A stretch of DNA of 64,000 nt from Aliiglaciecola sp. 3_MG-2023 (lineage in GTDB: Bacteria; Pseudomonadota; Gammaproteobacteria; Enterobacterales; Alteromonadaceae). The translations under genes were made by a program, and so were the position numbers. Below are positions 27,405-36,161 of this stretch, piece after piece (the stretch's first letter is position 1; each line of letters opens with the position of its first letter). The stretch lies in assembly GCF_030548205.1 (NCBI RefSeq), contig NZ_JAUORV010000005.1:62001-126000 (forward strand), in the 5' to 3' direction. The notes beneath the pieces were generated by a model that was given only the letters and a program-made list of their open reading frames with translations, ran no database searches and had not been told where the DNA came from.

Positions 27405-27418
27405 TTGACATATGTCAA
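27405..27418. promoter_or_regulatory. Crp/Fnr-type dyad (island box 3)
   Basis: TTGACATATGTCAA is a perfect 14-base palindrome about 100 bases before the amine oxidase gene and directly downstream of the Crp/Fnr-type regulator gene. Confidence 0.65.
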
Positions 27419-27510
27419 TGATCAACCCCAATCCCTAGGATACTCTCGAGACAATAGTGTAGGAAAAAACACCTAATAAATACACGGCACGCATGTAAAG
27501 GAATTTTAAT

Positions 27511-28938
27511 ATGAAATTGAACCGCAGACGATTCCTCCAATCCGGCGCGACCTTAGTAGGAGCGGCAATGCTTCCGCCGTTAGCGTGGGGTAATGGAAAA
27601 ACTGATGTATTAATTATTGGAGCTGGATTATCTGGCTTGAATGCTGCTGAATTACTAGAGCGTGCTGGCTTGTCTGTTACTGTATTAGAAGGGCGAGATA
27701 GAATCGGTGGGCGGTTATTCACTATGGATGACGTACAGGGTAAACCTGAAGCGGGTGGCCAAACAATAGGTTCAAACTATGGTCGCACTCTTTACACGGC
27801 TAAGCGTCTTGGCGTTAAAATGAATCAAGTTGATTTCATGTTAGGCGATGAGCCTATTCGTCAAACATTCTATACGCAAAACCAAAAAGTAATGCCTGCA
27901 GACTGGGCAACCTCAAAGTTAAATCCTTTTCCCAAAGAGTTTCGACATTTACCCCCTGAACATGCCTTGTTAAGTGTGTTAGGTAAACCACCATTGAGTT
28001 CCCCTGATGATTGGCTTCAAAAATCTAATTTTAACTTAGATATACCCGTTGCTGACCTTTTGAGCGAAAAAGGTTTCTCCGCGCAAGCAATCGATATGAT
28101 GGGGGTAAGTAATAACTACGGGCGGACGCTACAAGATACATCTTTATTATTCCAGCATCGAACTAACGCTTTGTTGTATCAATCTATTCAAACGCCTGGT
28201 GGTGTATGGATGGTTGACCAGGGCAATCAACGTTTACCTGAGGCGATGGCAAAATCCATCAAAGCCCCAATACTAATGAATAAAGTGGTTACTTCAATTG
28301 TGCAAAGCAAAGATAAAGTCACAGTGACTTGTGCTGATGGTTCGAAGCACCAAGCAAGTTATGTGATTAGTGCAATGCCATTTTCCACATTACGCGATGT
28401 TTCCATTCAGCCTAGCTTGTCTGCACTGCAAACAGAAGCAATCAATAAGTTAGTTTATAGCCAAGTCTATCAAGCGTATTTTGAAGTTGAAAAACCATTT
28501 TGGGAAGGCTCAGGCGTGTTACCAAATGTGTGGTCTGATTCAATTATTGAAAGGATCATGGCAACTGATCCTAGCCAGACAGGGCGTATCACTAATTTGA
28601 CTGTTTGGATAAACGGCAAAACAGTGGAAGCGCTAGATAAAATGTCTATTTCTGAGGCGAGTACACTTATTCAAAAAGAATTCTACAAAGCACTCCCTGA
28701 AGCAAAAGGCTCAGTGAGATTTGTAAAAGTAAATTCTTGGCAGCAGCAACCTATGTCAAAAGGCTCGTTTGCTGTTTGGCAACCTGGTCAAATCAGCCGC
28801 TATAGCGAAACCATGGCTAAACCCGCTGGTCGATTACATTTCGCTGGAGAGCATACCGCCCAATGGTCTTCAGGAATGGAAGGCGCGCTTGAATCTGGTG
28901 AACGTGCAGCGAATGAAATTGTGTCACGTATGGCATAA
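27511..28938 (+). CDS. Tat-exported flavin amine oxidase
   Basis: The 475-residue protein begins with a twin-arginine signal (NRRRFLQSG followed by a hydrophobic stretch to AWGNG), so it is exported folded to the periplasm. The FAD site is LIIGAGLSGLNAAELLERAG followed by GRDRIGGR, and the C-terminal FAD motif is HFAGEHTAQWSSGMEGALESG. The family oxidises amines or ring nitrogens. A similar arrangement, a Tat-exported amine oxidase with an adjacent cytochrome c acceptor, is known for the nicotine oxidoreductase NicA2 and CycN of Pseudomonas putida S16. Here a cytochrome c gene begins 56 bases downstream, so it is probably a dehydrogenase using cytochrome c. The substrate is unknown. Box 3 lies upstream. 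Confidence 0.92.
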   Translation: MKLNRRRFLQSGATLVGAAMLPPLAWGNGKTDVLIIGAGLSGLNAAELLERAGLSVTVLEGRDRIGGRLFTMDDVQGKPEAGGQTIGSNYGRTLYTAKRLGVKMNQVDFMLGDEPIRQTFYTQNQKVMPADWATSKLNPFPKEFRHLPPEHALLSVLGKPPLSSPDDWLQKSNFNLDIPVADLLSEKGFSAQAIDMMGVSNNYGRTLQDTSLLFQHRTNALLYQSIQTPGGVWMVDQGNQRLPEAMAKSIKAPILMNKVVTSIVQSKDKVTVTCADGSKHQASYVISAMPFSTLRDVSIQPSLSALQTEAINKLVYSQVYQAYFEVEKPFWEGSGVLPNVWSDSIIERIMATDPSQTGRITNLTVWINGKTVEALDKMSISEASTLIQKEFYKALPEAKGSVRFVKVNSWQQQPMSKGSFAVWQPGQISRYSETMAKPAGRLHFAGEHTAQWSSGMEGALESGERAANEIVSRMA

Positions 28939-28994
28939 ACATATTAACCACGTATTTTGACTAAATATTCAAACAGGCATTGTTGGAGTTAACT

Positions 28995-29306
28995 ATGCGC
29001 AGAAAAGTAAGAATTATCTTAGTGCTACTACTCACATTCGTACCAGCATTAAGTGCTTTTGCCGGAGATGTTGAGGCAGGGAAAAAACTAGCGGTGGCCA
29101 AAGGTTGCGTTGGTTGTCATGGTAGTGCAGGAATTAGTTATGGACCCGTTTGGCCAAATCTAGCAAGTCAGCATGGACCCTATATGGAAGCTCAATTAAA
29201 ACTCTTTCGGAGTAAAGAGCGTATTGATCCCATGATGAATTTGTATGCTTCATCGTTAACGGACCAAGAAATTGCTGATTTAGCGTCATATTTCGCTTCG
29301 CTTTAG
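28995..29306 (+). CDS. Small secreted class I cytochrome c (amine oxidase partner)
   Basis: From the ATG at 28995 (GGAG at 28985-28988) the protein has 103 residues. It has a signal peptide ending near AFAGD, a single CVGCH haem site and probable distal methionine in IDPMMNLYASSLTDQE. It is a clear paralogue of the cytochrome at 16403-16720: both share CHGSAGIS, WPNLA and the pattern LTDQEIADLASYFASL. Its position directly behind the Tat flavin amine oxidase makes it the likely electron acceptor of that enzyme in the periplasm. Confidence 0.93.
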   Translation: MRRKVRIILVLLLTFVPALSAFAGDVEAGKKLAVAKGCVGCHGSAGISYGPVWPNLASQHGPYMEAQLKLFRSKERIDPMMNLYASSLTDQEIADLASYFASL

Positions 29307-29394
29307 CTAGCACAGAGGTTGAGCTTAATTGCCGTTCAACTGCACAGCAGAATAGTCACAGTAAATCATTAACAAGATATACGGAAAAATAATT

Positions 29395-30615
29395 ATGACA
29401 TCAAGCTTACTAAATACATTTCAACAAAACGAACATCCAATGTTGGTTGTTGGCGATGCAGATGATCGCGCCAGACAAGAGTTTGTGAAAAGCTTAAAAA
29501 CTTACATTCAACAAGACATATTACCTTTAGTCCAAAATGCTTATCAAACCCGCGCTACGGCTAAATTTAACAAGACCCACGAACATGATCCGAAAGATTA
29601 TCGAGAAGCCCGAGAAGCCTTTGCCGATGACCCTATATTTAAAGCGTATCTTAGTATTAATCGTTCAAGCCAGGAATTACAGTGGTTCTCGGTGATTGAT
29701 GGAATTGAAGGCGAAATAGCAGAACTTGAGAAGAAAGCCGAAGCAGTGCCAAAGGCTGGCGGTACATTAAAAATTGATGAAGGATTCGTTGTCCCCAAAT
29801 ATATTTCTGAACTGGATATTCACTGTATGCCTGGCGGTTACTGTGGGCCTAGCGACGTGAGTAAATTATATACTGGCGCACTTTACGATAGAGGCGTTTA
29901 TATTTATGCGTTGGGTTATATGGGACCAAACAACGACGACATGGGTCGTTCGGTTTGTAATTATATTAGTCGTAACTACCCAGACTTTAAGCCAACAAGT
30001 ATTTTGGATATGGGCTGCACAGTTGGCCACTCCACTTTGCCTTATGCCGAGCTTTTCCCAGAGTCTGAAGTACACGCAATTGACGTTTCTGAAGCTTGTG
30101 TTACTTACGGACACTATCGTGCCGAAGGTTTGGGATTACCAGTACATTTCAAATTGGCAAACGCTGAGAAAACGGATTATCCAGATGAAAGTTTTGATCT
30201 TATTGTTTCTCACATTTTACTCCATGAAACATCTAAAAATGCGATGCCAAAAATCTTCAAAGAGTGCATGCGGTTACTTAAGCCTGGTGGAATTATGATC
30301 CACGCAGACTTGCCTCCGTTTGACGATATGGACCCGTACACACAACTTATTCTAGATAACGAAACTTGGTATAACAACGAACCATTCTGGACTGCTATGC
30401 GCAATACGGACCAAATAGAAACGGCTGTAGAAGCAGGCTTCAAGCGCGAAGATATTAAATTTGATACTGCTCCAATGGCGATTATGGAGTTGATAGGCCA
30501 GAGTGAATCTTATTCTGAAGATATGGCGCAGGAACTCACTGACCGAGAGTTTACCGCTGGAGAATATGCACCTGGTGGTGGATGGGAAGTGTTGATAGCT
30601 CAAAAAGCTGTTTAA
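29395..30615 (+). CDS. Class I SAM-dependent methyltransferase with an unusual N-terminal domain
   Basis: The 406-residue protein has a Rossmann methyltransferase domain in its second half. Motif I is ILDMGCTVGHSTLPYAELFP (about 203-222), the acidic residue after strand 2 is in EVHAIDVSEA, and motif IV/V is DESFDLIVSHILLHE and LLKPGGIMIHADLP. The first 190 residues are acidic, with no motif I recognise except the proline- and cysteine-containing CMPGGYCGP. The substrate is unknown: it may be a small molecule made by the amine oxidase, or an O- or N-methylated intermediate. It is in line with the amine oxidase and cytochrome genes and is followed after 47 bases by a small gene of unknown function. 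Confidence 0.85.
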   Translation: MTSSLLNTFQQNEHPMLVVGDADDRARQEFVKSLKTYIQQDILPLVQNAYQTRATAKFNKTHEHDPKDYREAREAFADDPIFKAYLSINRSSQELQWFSVIDGIEGEIAELEKKAEAVPKAGGTLKIDEGFVVPKYISELDIHCMPGGYCGPSDVSKLYTGALYDRGVYIYALGYMGPNNDDMGRSVCNYISRNYPDFKPTSILDMGCTVGHSTLPYAELFPESEVHAIDVSEACVTYGHYRAEGLGLPVHFKLANAEKTDYPDESFDLIVSHILLHETSKNAMPKIFKECMRLLKPGGIMIHADLPPFDDMDPYTQLILDNETWYNNEPFWTAMRNTDQIETAVEAGFKREDIKFDTAPMAIMELIGQSESYSEDMAQELTDREFTAGEYAPGGGWEVLIAQKAV

Positions 30616-30662
30616 TGCTATTGGTAGCTCCATCCCAATAAAATTGTCTAATAGGTGAAAAA

Positions 30663-31013
30663 ATGAATCAACATAAAGTTATTAAAGGTAAACGCCCAGC
30701 GTTTTACGAGGCTCCAGAATCTGATTATCTAATGCATATGGTAATGGTTCTGGCACAAGAATTATCAGCAACACGTGATCGACTGGATACTTTAGAAAAA
30801 TTATCCGCTCAAAAGAATCAAGTGACGGCGGAAGAAATTGAAAGCTACACACCTGACCAAGCAACATTGGAAGAGCGCGAAGCTAGACGCCAAGTCTTCT
30901 TAGGAAATCTTTTCAGTGTGATGAATCAGGAGTCTGCAGAACTGAAAGCGCGCGATAGTAAAAGTCGTTTTAATCAAGTTATCGACGATATCGCCAGTGG
31001 TAAGATTGATTAA
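30663..31013 (+). CDS. Small helical protein of unknown function
   Basis: The 116-residue product is soluble, charged and predicted to be largely helical (residues 25-55 and 65-110), with heptad-like leucines in LAQELSATRDRLDTLEKLSA. It has no signal peptide or cysteines. I do not recognise a family. It lies between the methyltransferase and the M24 peptidase-like gene in the same operon, so it may be a subunit or chaperone of one of them. GGTGAA precedes the ATG. Confidence that it is a real gene rests on the operon position and the absence of other reading frames. Confidence 0.7.
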   Translation: MNQHKVIKGKRPAFYEAPESDYLMHMVMVLAQELSATRDRLDTLEKLSAQKNQVTAEEIESYTPDQATLEEREARRQVFLGNLFSVMNQESAELKARDSKSRFNQVIDDIASGKID

Positions 31014-31082
31014 TGACACATTTATATCAAGTTACTCAATGCTTCAATACTACAACTAGTTTTACTGCTGGATAGTGGGGCG

Positions 31083-32396
31083 ATGAGTATGCTTGATGTG
31101 AAAAGCTTGGGAAACAACAACAGCGCTGCATCATTCGTTGGGAGCGCTCTGGTGAATAAGTCCCAGGCTTATAAAGTTTTAGACGAAGCAGGGTTAGATG
31201 GGCTGGTTGCTTTTAATCCGGTAAACATATTTTATCTTGGTAACTTCGTCGCTTTCAACGTGAAAATTCAAACACGTGAACCTAGTTTTGCGGTTTTTCC
31301 GCGAGATGAAAAAAAGCCAACAATCTTAGTCGTAGGGAGCACTGATCTATGGCAAATATCAAATGGATTACGTGAAACCGCACAGATTATTCCTTATTCT
31401 GCCGCGACTAATTGGCATGATTTTGTCGGTCAAGAATCTGTAGATACAGGACTAGAGGCCGCGCCTGGTTTGACATCCATTTTACAAATTAATGAGGCAG
31501 GCCTAACACCCAGAGAATTAGATTGGATAGGGATTGAGAAACGATTTGAAGGGCAATTTATGCCTACGCCACAACATGCTTTGGTAATGGCATTAAAAGA
31601 AGCGGGCTTAGATCACGCAAAAGTAGCTGTAGACGATTTAAGGCTCACGGAAATTTTAAAAAGTGCAGGTCATTACACGACTCAATGTGTTGATGGCGAC
31701 AATATATTTCGAAAAATACGGGTTGTGAAATCGGATGTTGAAGTTCGACATATGCGGTGTATTGCTGCGGTAAATCAACAGGCTGCCATGAATATGATTC
31801 AGCAGTTAGATGTTGGTGCTAGCAATGCAGATATTGACCAGTTGTTTGCTATAGAGGCTGCTAAACTCGGGGCAAAAGCGACTTGGTTAGCTGCAGGTTC
31901 CGTTGGAGGTTTAACCAATGGCGAAATCATTAAAAACCAACCAATTTTAGTCGATGCAGTCAGTGAAATTAACTATTACCACGGTGACTTTGGTCGAACA
32001 GTGGTTGCAGGAGAGCCTTCAAAAGAACTGCTTGAGCGAACTAAATTATTACAAATTGGCTGGCAGGCCGCGCTAGAAATTATGCGACCCGGTGTCCGTT
32101 ATTCCGAAATTGAAAAAGCCGCCCGTTTCGCCATGAAGAGCTCTGGATTAAAAATGCCGCCCTTAATTGTGGTACCTCACTCTGTAGGACTACAACATAC
32201 CGATGAGCCATACAGGGATAACCTGCCGTTTCAGGTTAAAGATGATTTAATTCTAGAAGAAAATATGACCTTAACCGTCGACTTCCCCAGTTTAGAAATG
32301 GGATGGGGGAATTGTCATTTGGAAGATTTGGTAAGAATAACTAAGGACGGTGTTGAAGCGCTAGCAACTATAGACAGTCCTTTAGTGGTTATATAG
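31083..32396 (+). CDS. M24 family (Xaa-Pro aminopeptidase / creatinase fold) hydrolase
   Basis: The 437-residue protein has an N-terminal creatinase-type domain (about 30-190) and a pita-bread catalytic domain (about 220-435). Metal-ligand positions appear as D in ILVDAVSEI, D in HGDFGRTVV, H in PHSVGLQH, D instead of the usual Glu in TLTVDFPSLE, and E in HLEDLVRIT. The Glu-to-Asp change at the fourth ligand and the lack of a standard peptidase neighbourhood suggest that it may act on a small molecule, like creatinase, and not on peptides. It lies in the amine oxidase-cytochrome-methyltransferase operon and is followed by a Tat-exported DUF1838 protein. Confidence 0.86.
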   Translation: MSMLDVKSLGNNNSAASFVGSALVNKSQAYKVLDEAGLDGLVAFNPVNIFYLGNFVAFNVKIQTREPSFAVFPRDEKKPTILVVGSTDLWQISNGLRETAQIIPYSAATNWHDFVGQESVDTGLEAAPGLTSILQINEAGLTPRELDWIGIEKRFEGQFMPTPQHALVMALKEAGLDHAKVAVDDLRLTEILKSAGHYTTQCVDGDNIFRKIRVVKSDVEVRHMRCIAAVNQQAAMNMIQQLDVGASNADIDQLFAIEAAKLGAKATWLAAGSVGGLTNGEIIKNQPILVDAVSEINYYHGDFGRTVVAGEPSKELLERTKLLQIGWQAALEIMRPGVRYSEIEKAARFAMKSSGLKMPPLIVVPHSVGLQHTDEPYRDNLPFQVKDDLILEENMTLTVDFPSLEMGWGNCHLEDLVRITKDGVEALATIDSPLVVI

Positions 32397-32520
32397 TGCT
32401 GTTGTTGCTCAAGACTAATAACATTTGTAGTTAGTTAATGTCGAAACGACCGTAAAGAGTTTGATTGTTAAAAAGATAGTTTTTTAAGTAGTTAATATTT
32501 AATTAAGAACGAGGTAAGTA

Positions 32521-33558
32521 ATGGACAAAGATAAGAAAAAAAATGACTTAGATGAGACCGGCTCTCGTCGTGAGTTTTTAAGTAAGACTGCCAAAGGTCT
32601 TATTGGTGCAGGCGTAGCTAGTGCAGGTCTTGGCATGGCCGTTGGCCGGGCTCACGCTATTACTATAGACCCAACGGTAAGTTCAAAATTACCTAAAGAC
32701 TCCGGTACACTTAAATACAGTGACAACTATTGGAATCGTGATGCACTCGCTCGAATCATGGGCGACCTCGAATTTGGTAAGCAAAAGTTTGGCTGGTATC
32801 GCGGTACTGTTATCGGTGTGAAAAAAGGTGAGAAGAACCGAGAATTGTGCGGTTTTGAAGGGTTTTCTTTTGCCAGGCTTAAAGATGCTGGTAATGGCGT
32901 ATATGAAAAACTACTACGGGAAGTTGGCTTTTACACTGACCTGAAAACCGGGGAAGTTCTTGAAGAATGGGAAAACCCTTATACCGATGAAACTGTTAAA
33001 GTCGTCCATATTGCTAACGACCCTTTTAACTTTAAAATTGGTCCATTTTATCCCAAACCACCTTCATACGGCGGTTTAAACAAAAAAGTTGATCTGCCTG
33101 ACATTCCAATGATTCTACCTTGGACTGAAGTGGGCGATAATAAAGTCATGTTGCAAAGTAATACGCACTTATATTACAAAAATGCTTTGCAACCGGATAA
33201 GTGGCCCCGTGAATCATCAGGTGAGATGAATCGCGTTTCTGAAATGTTTACGTATGTTTTCGATAAAGAAGATCTTGCCGATCCTAAAGTGACTGGCTTA
33301 ATGTTCTCTGGCAGCTGGAATCGTATTACTCCATGGTTACCCTGGATGTTAATGGGTGAAGCAGAAGGGCACGCATATTATAACTGTATCATGGGCTGTT
33401 ACGATAATATGGATATGATGTCTCCGAAGGTATTAGCCTACGCGAAAAAACACTATCCTAAATATTTTGAAGCGCCAACTGAGTGGGTTGAGCCTAGCTG
33501 GTCTAGTTTGGAGCATTACGCTAACGAACAAACTCCTGCACCGGTTAAAAAATCGTAA
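32521..33558 (+). CDS. Tat-exported DUF1838 family protein
   Basis: The 345-residue protein has a twin-arginine signal (GSRREFLSKTAKG, followed by a hydrophobic segment to GRAHA) and then a domain of the DUF1838 type (PF08894). Landmarks are GVYEKLLREVGFYTDLKTGEVLEEWENPYT at about 122-151 (given in part) and PWLPWMLMGEAEGHAYYNC near 277. The family has no assigned reaction that I know, but it recurs in degradation clusters of marine and soil proteobacteria. A GAGGTAAG ribosome site precedes the ATG. It lies at the end of a co-directional group and is convergent with the GntR gene. A periplasmic role beside the amine oxidase is likely. Confidence 0.8.
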   Translation: MDKDKKKNDLDETGSRREFLSKTAKGLIGAGVASAGLGMAVGRAHAITIDPTVSSKLPKDSGTLKYSDNYWNRDALARIMGDLEFGKQKFGWYRGTVIGVKKGEKNRELCGFEGFSFARLKDAGNGVYEKLLREVGFYTDLKTGEVLEEWENPYTDETVKVVHIANDPFNFKIGPFYPKPPSYGGLNKKVDLPDIPMILPWTEVGDNKVMLQSNTHLYYKNALQPDKWPRESSGEMNRVSEMFTYVFDKEDLADPKVTGLMFSGSWNRITPWLPWMLMGEAEGHAYYNCIMGCYDNMDMMSPKVLAYAKKHYPKYFEAPTEWVEPSWSSLEHYANEQTPAPVKKS

Positions 33559-33567
33559 ACTAAATCG

Positions 33568-33602
33568 GCGCCAAATTAGTCTTTTCTAGATTAGTTTGGC
33601 GC
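33568..33602. terminator. Hairpin between convergent genes
   Basis: Arms GCGCCAAA and TTTGGCGC enclose 19 bases that can partly pair again. There is no clear T-run, so termination is possible but not certain. Confidence 0.4.
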
Positions 33603-33625
33603 AATTCGATATGTCTAATTAAGTT

Positions 33626-34426
33626 TTAGACAGTTTCTTTATAACCATCTAAATCCATTGTCATTTGATATTGGAAAATGGACGGATTATAACGGCAATA
33701 CAATATATCAATGAGTTTATCATCGGAGTCGTAAGAGCGACGTTCAAGCACTAACAACGGACTTCCTTCTCGTATATTTAGTTCTCTCGCAACTTCTGTA
33801 CTAGCCACTTCAGCACTAATAATCTGATCAATACGTGAAATATTGATACCTGTTTGTCTCAGTAGCTCAATCCGCGTGTGATTATTCAATGCGTCCGCAT
33901 TAAATGTATCTGCAGAGGTTAAAGTCCAACTAATGTAATAAGCGTAGGGGATTTTTTCATCTTCAGTTAATCTAACCCGAAGTAGACGACAGGCGGTTTC
34001 TGTGTCTTTTAGACTCAGGGCTTCTCGAATATCCGCAGGTGGTACTGTTTGTGATATTTCGATGGTTCTGGACAGCGTGTGTCGGCCCATAGTTTCGATA
34101 TTTTCGAGTAAACCTACTAACGGAGATTTGGCTGGCTTAGGCTTATATTTATAAGTGACAGATGTTCCGCGGCCACGACGACGTTCCACCAATTTTTCTG
34201 CTGCCAATTCATCCATAGCTCTCTTTACTGTGATTCTAGACAGCTTGAATGCCTCACCCAATTCTTGTTCTGTGGGTAATTGCGCTCCGTAACTGATGGT
34301 GCCATCGATGATTTGATCTTTTAACAGACTATATAATTTGTGATACAGCGGTGTAGGACCATTCCATTCCATTCCAATGTGCTGACCATATTGTTTAAGG
34401 GTTTTAATTATTGTTAACTTTGACAA
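33626..34426 (-). CDS. GntR/HutC-type transcriptional regulator (UTRA domain)
   Basis: The 266-residue protein has an N-terminal winged helix (PLYHKLYSLLKDQIIDGTISYGAQLPTEQELGEAFKLSRITVKRAMDEL in part, about 24-72) and a C-terminal UTRA ligand domain (about 100-260), with LLRVRLTEDEKIPYAYYISW and PLLVLERRSYDSDD. HutC-type regulators bind small metabolites, often the pathway substrate or an intermediate. It is divergent from the reductase gene at 34983; the 556-base region between them holds repeated TTGACCG/CGGTCAA words, an inverted repeat and island box 4. It is the second regulator of the island. Confidence 0.92.
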   Translation of the reverse strand: MSKLTIIKTLKQYGQHIGMEWNGPTPLYHKLYSLLKDQIIDGTISYGAQLPTEQELGEAFKLSRITVKRAMDELAAEKLVERRRGRGTSVTYKYKPKPAKSPLVGLLENIETMGRHTLSRTIEISQTVPPADIREALSLKDTETACRLLRVRLTEDEKIPYAYYISWTLTSADTFNADALNNHTRIELLRQTGINISRIDQIISAEVASTEVARELNIREGSPLLVLERRSYDSDDKLIDILYCRYNPSIFQYQMTMDLDGYKETV

Positions 34427-34658
34427 ATTTATTTCCTTTATGTCGTCGTGTGTTTTTAACGGATTGAACTCGTAAAAGAATTATGTTTACGTCATTATAC
34501 CTTTTCATTCTATGCTTGCATATTAAACAATCAACAGATACTTACACTTTATATTCATTTGATCAATTTATCAGCGAAATTGCCCTCTGTTTAGCTGAAA
34601 ATTTAATCATTTTACGTTGCCTTAGTTTCCTTATTTTTAGTAAAAATTAGTTGGTTTA

Positions 34659-34672
34659 TTGACAATTATCAT
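34659..34672. promoter_or_regulatory. Crp/Fnr-type dyad (island box 4)
   Basis: TTGACAATTATCAT matches TTGAY-N4-RTCAA with one mismatch at the last base. It lies in the GntR/reductase divergent region. Confidence 0.45.
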
Positions 34673-34810
34673 TCCAATACCCCTATTAGCGAACGTATTA
34701 TTTAAGCATTGACCGAGATCCAGCATAGCTTAAATATTCTCTCTTGATATGTCTGCGATAAAAGTTTATCCAAACATTCACGGTCAATATTCGTAGTTGA
34801 CGGTAGAACT

Positions 34811-34832
34811 AAAATTCTACAAATAGAATTTT
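34811..34832. promoter_or_regulatory. Perfect inverted repeat, possible operator
   Basis: Arms AAAATTCTA and TAGAATTTT are separated by CAAA. It lies about 150 bases before the reductase start and between CGGTCAA-type words. It could be a regulator site. Confidence 0.45.
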
Positions 34833-34982
34833 AAAGCACCATATTCGGTTTGACCGTATGTTTGCAAAAAGACCCTATCAACATACAACAAATTAACAGA
34901 ACGGTTATTTTATTAAAACCCGGTTTTTTACCATAAAATTAATGAAAAGACGGTTCTATCAAGCGTAATTAAGGTCGAATCA

Positions 34983-36011
34983 ATGACACTAAATAGACAA
35001 CTTTGTTTGAGTCGAAATATTCGTCAGGGTGAAGCAGTCACTTCTGAACTTTTCGATATGAAAGAAACAGCCATCCCTGAGCCAGGTGAAGGTGAGTTTT
35101 TAGTTAAAACCACTGCACTCGGGTTTTCACCCGCTCAGCGCGCCTATCTTATGGGCGAAGAAAGTCGATTTCATACCCCCATTGAAATTGGCGACATTAT
35201 GCGTGGTCGCGGAGTTGGTGAGATTTTAAAATCAAATAATGATGACTACAAAGTGGGTGATATAGTCGCATGTTCTACTGGCTGGCAGGACTATTCAGTT
35301 CAAAGTGGTGACCAAGGGGATTTATTGGTTAAAACACTGCAAAAAGTAGATAACCCTCAAGAACCCCTGTATTTACATTTGGGTATTCTTGGCTCTTCGG
35401 CTTTCTCAGCCTATTTCGGTTTACTCGATATTGGTAAACCGCAAAAAGGTGAAACTGTAGTTGTATCTTCAGCGGCGGGCGGTGTTGGATCTATTGTTTG
35501 CCAAATCGCAAAAATTAAAGGCTGCAAAGTTATCGGTATCGCTGGTGGTGAAGATAAATGCAAGTGGCTAGAAGAGTTCGTTGGTGTCGATGAAACTATC
35601 GATTATAAAAATGACGATATAGAAGCAAAATTCAAAGAGTACTGTCCAAATGGTATTGATGTGTATTTTGATAACGTTGGCGGAGATATTCTTGACTTCG
35701 CTTTGAAAAATATAGCGTTAAAAGGTCGTGCTGTTATCTGTGGAATGATTGCAACTGAATACCAAGAACCACCGCTTCCTGGTCCGCGTTACTACTATAA
35801 TGTCATATATAAACGTGCGCGTATCGAAGGTTTCTTTGTGTGGGATTATTTCAATCAATTCCCTGCAGCAGAGAAAGAGCTTATTGAATGGTACAAATCA
35901 GGTCAGCTTAAGTCGACTGAAGACGTGTTTAAAGGGTTAGAGTCTGCGCCTGATGCACTACAAGCCATGTTTGATGGCACAAGTTGCGGCATAAAAATTG
36001 TCGACTTTTAA
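34983..36011 (+). CDS. NADP-dependent medium-chain oxidoreductase (alkenal/enone reductase-like) 1
   Basis: The 342-residue protein belongs to the zinc-free MDR branch of leukotriene B4 dehydrogenase/curcumin reductase-type enzymes, which reduce C=C bonds next to a carbonyl. The cofactor motif is SSAAGGVGSIVCQIAKIKGCKVIGIAGG at about 159-187 (given in part by AAGGVGS), and DVYFDNVGGDILD and RIEGFFVWDYF are characteristic. It is related to the protein at 38087-39082. In the island it may reduce an unsaturated intermediate. It begins a plus-strand pair with the cupin gene at 36162, downstream of the GntR control region. Confidence 0.9.
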   Translation: MTLNRQLCLSRNIRQGEAVTSELFDMKETAIPEPGEGEFLVKTTALGFSPAQRAYLMGEESRFHTPIEIGDIMRGRGVGEILKSNNDDYKVGDIVACSTGWQDYSVQSGDQGDLLVKTLQKVDNPQEPLYLHLGILGSSAFSAYFGLLDIGKPQKGETVVVSSAAGGVGSIVCQIAKIKGCKVIGIAGGEDKCKWLEEFVGVDETIDYKNDDIEAKFKEYCPNGIDVYFDNVGGDILDFALKNIALKGRAVICGMIATEYQEPPLPGPRYYYNVIYKRARIEGFFVWDYFNQFPAAEKELIEWYKSGQLKSTEDVFKGLESAPDALQAMFDGTSCGIKIVDF

Positions 36012-36161
36012 ATTACAAGCGAGTTGCTTGGTGAATTAAGCGTTGTTTAGCCTATTTTTAGAATGAATAAGTTAAGCAACCTTCGACAGAGCACAGTGGT
36101 ATCGTCAGCTCTTTAGAAAACATAATTTTAACCATTCTTAATATAACTGATTGGAGAAATA

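Larger units (their letters stand above)
34427..34982. other. Divergent control region between the GntR gene and a reductase gene
   Basis: No gene is seen. It holds island box 4 (34659-34672), words TTGACCG (34709-34715), CGGTCAA (34781-34787), TTGACGG (34797-34803) and CGGTTTGACCG (34846-34856), and the inverted repeat at 34811-34832. These may be GntR operators. Confidence 0.5.

Noticed and set aside
29395-30615. Ubiquinone or menaquinone methyltransferase
   Set aside because: The N-terminal domain and the neighbours do not fit; only the generic SAM motifs are shared.
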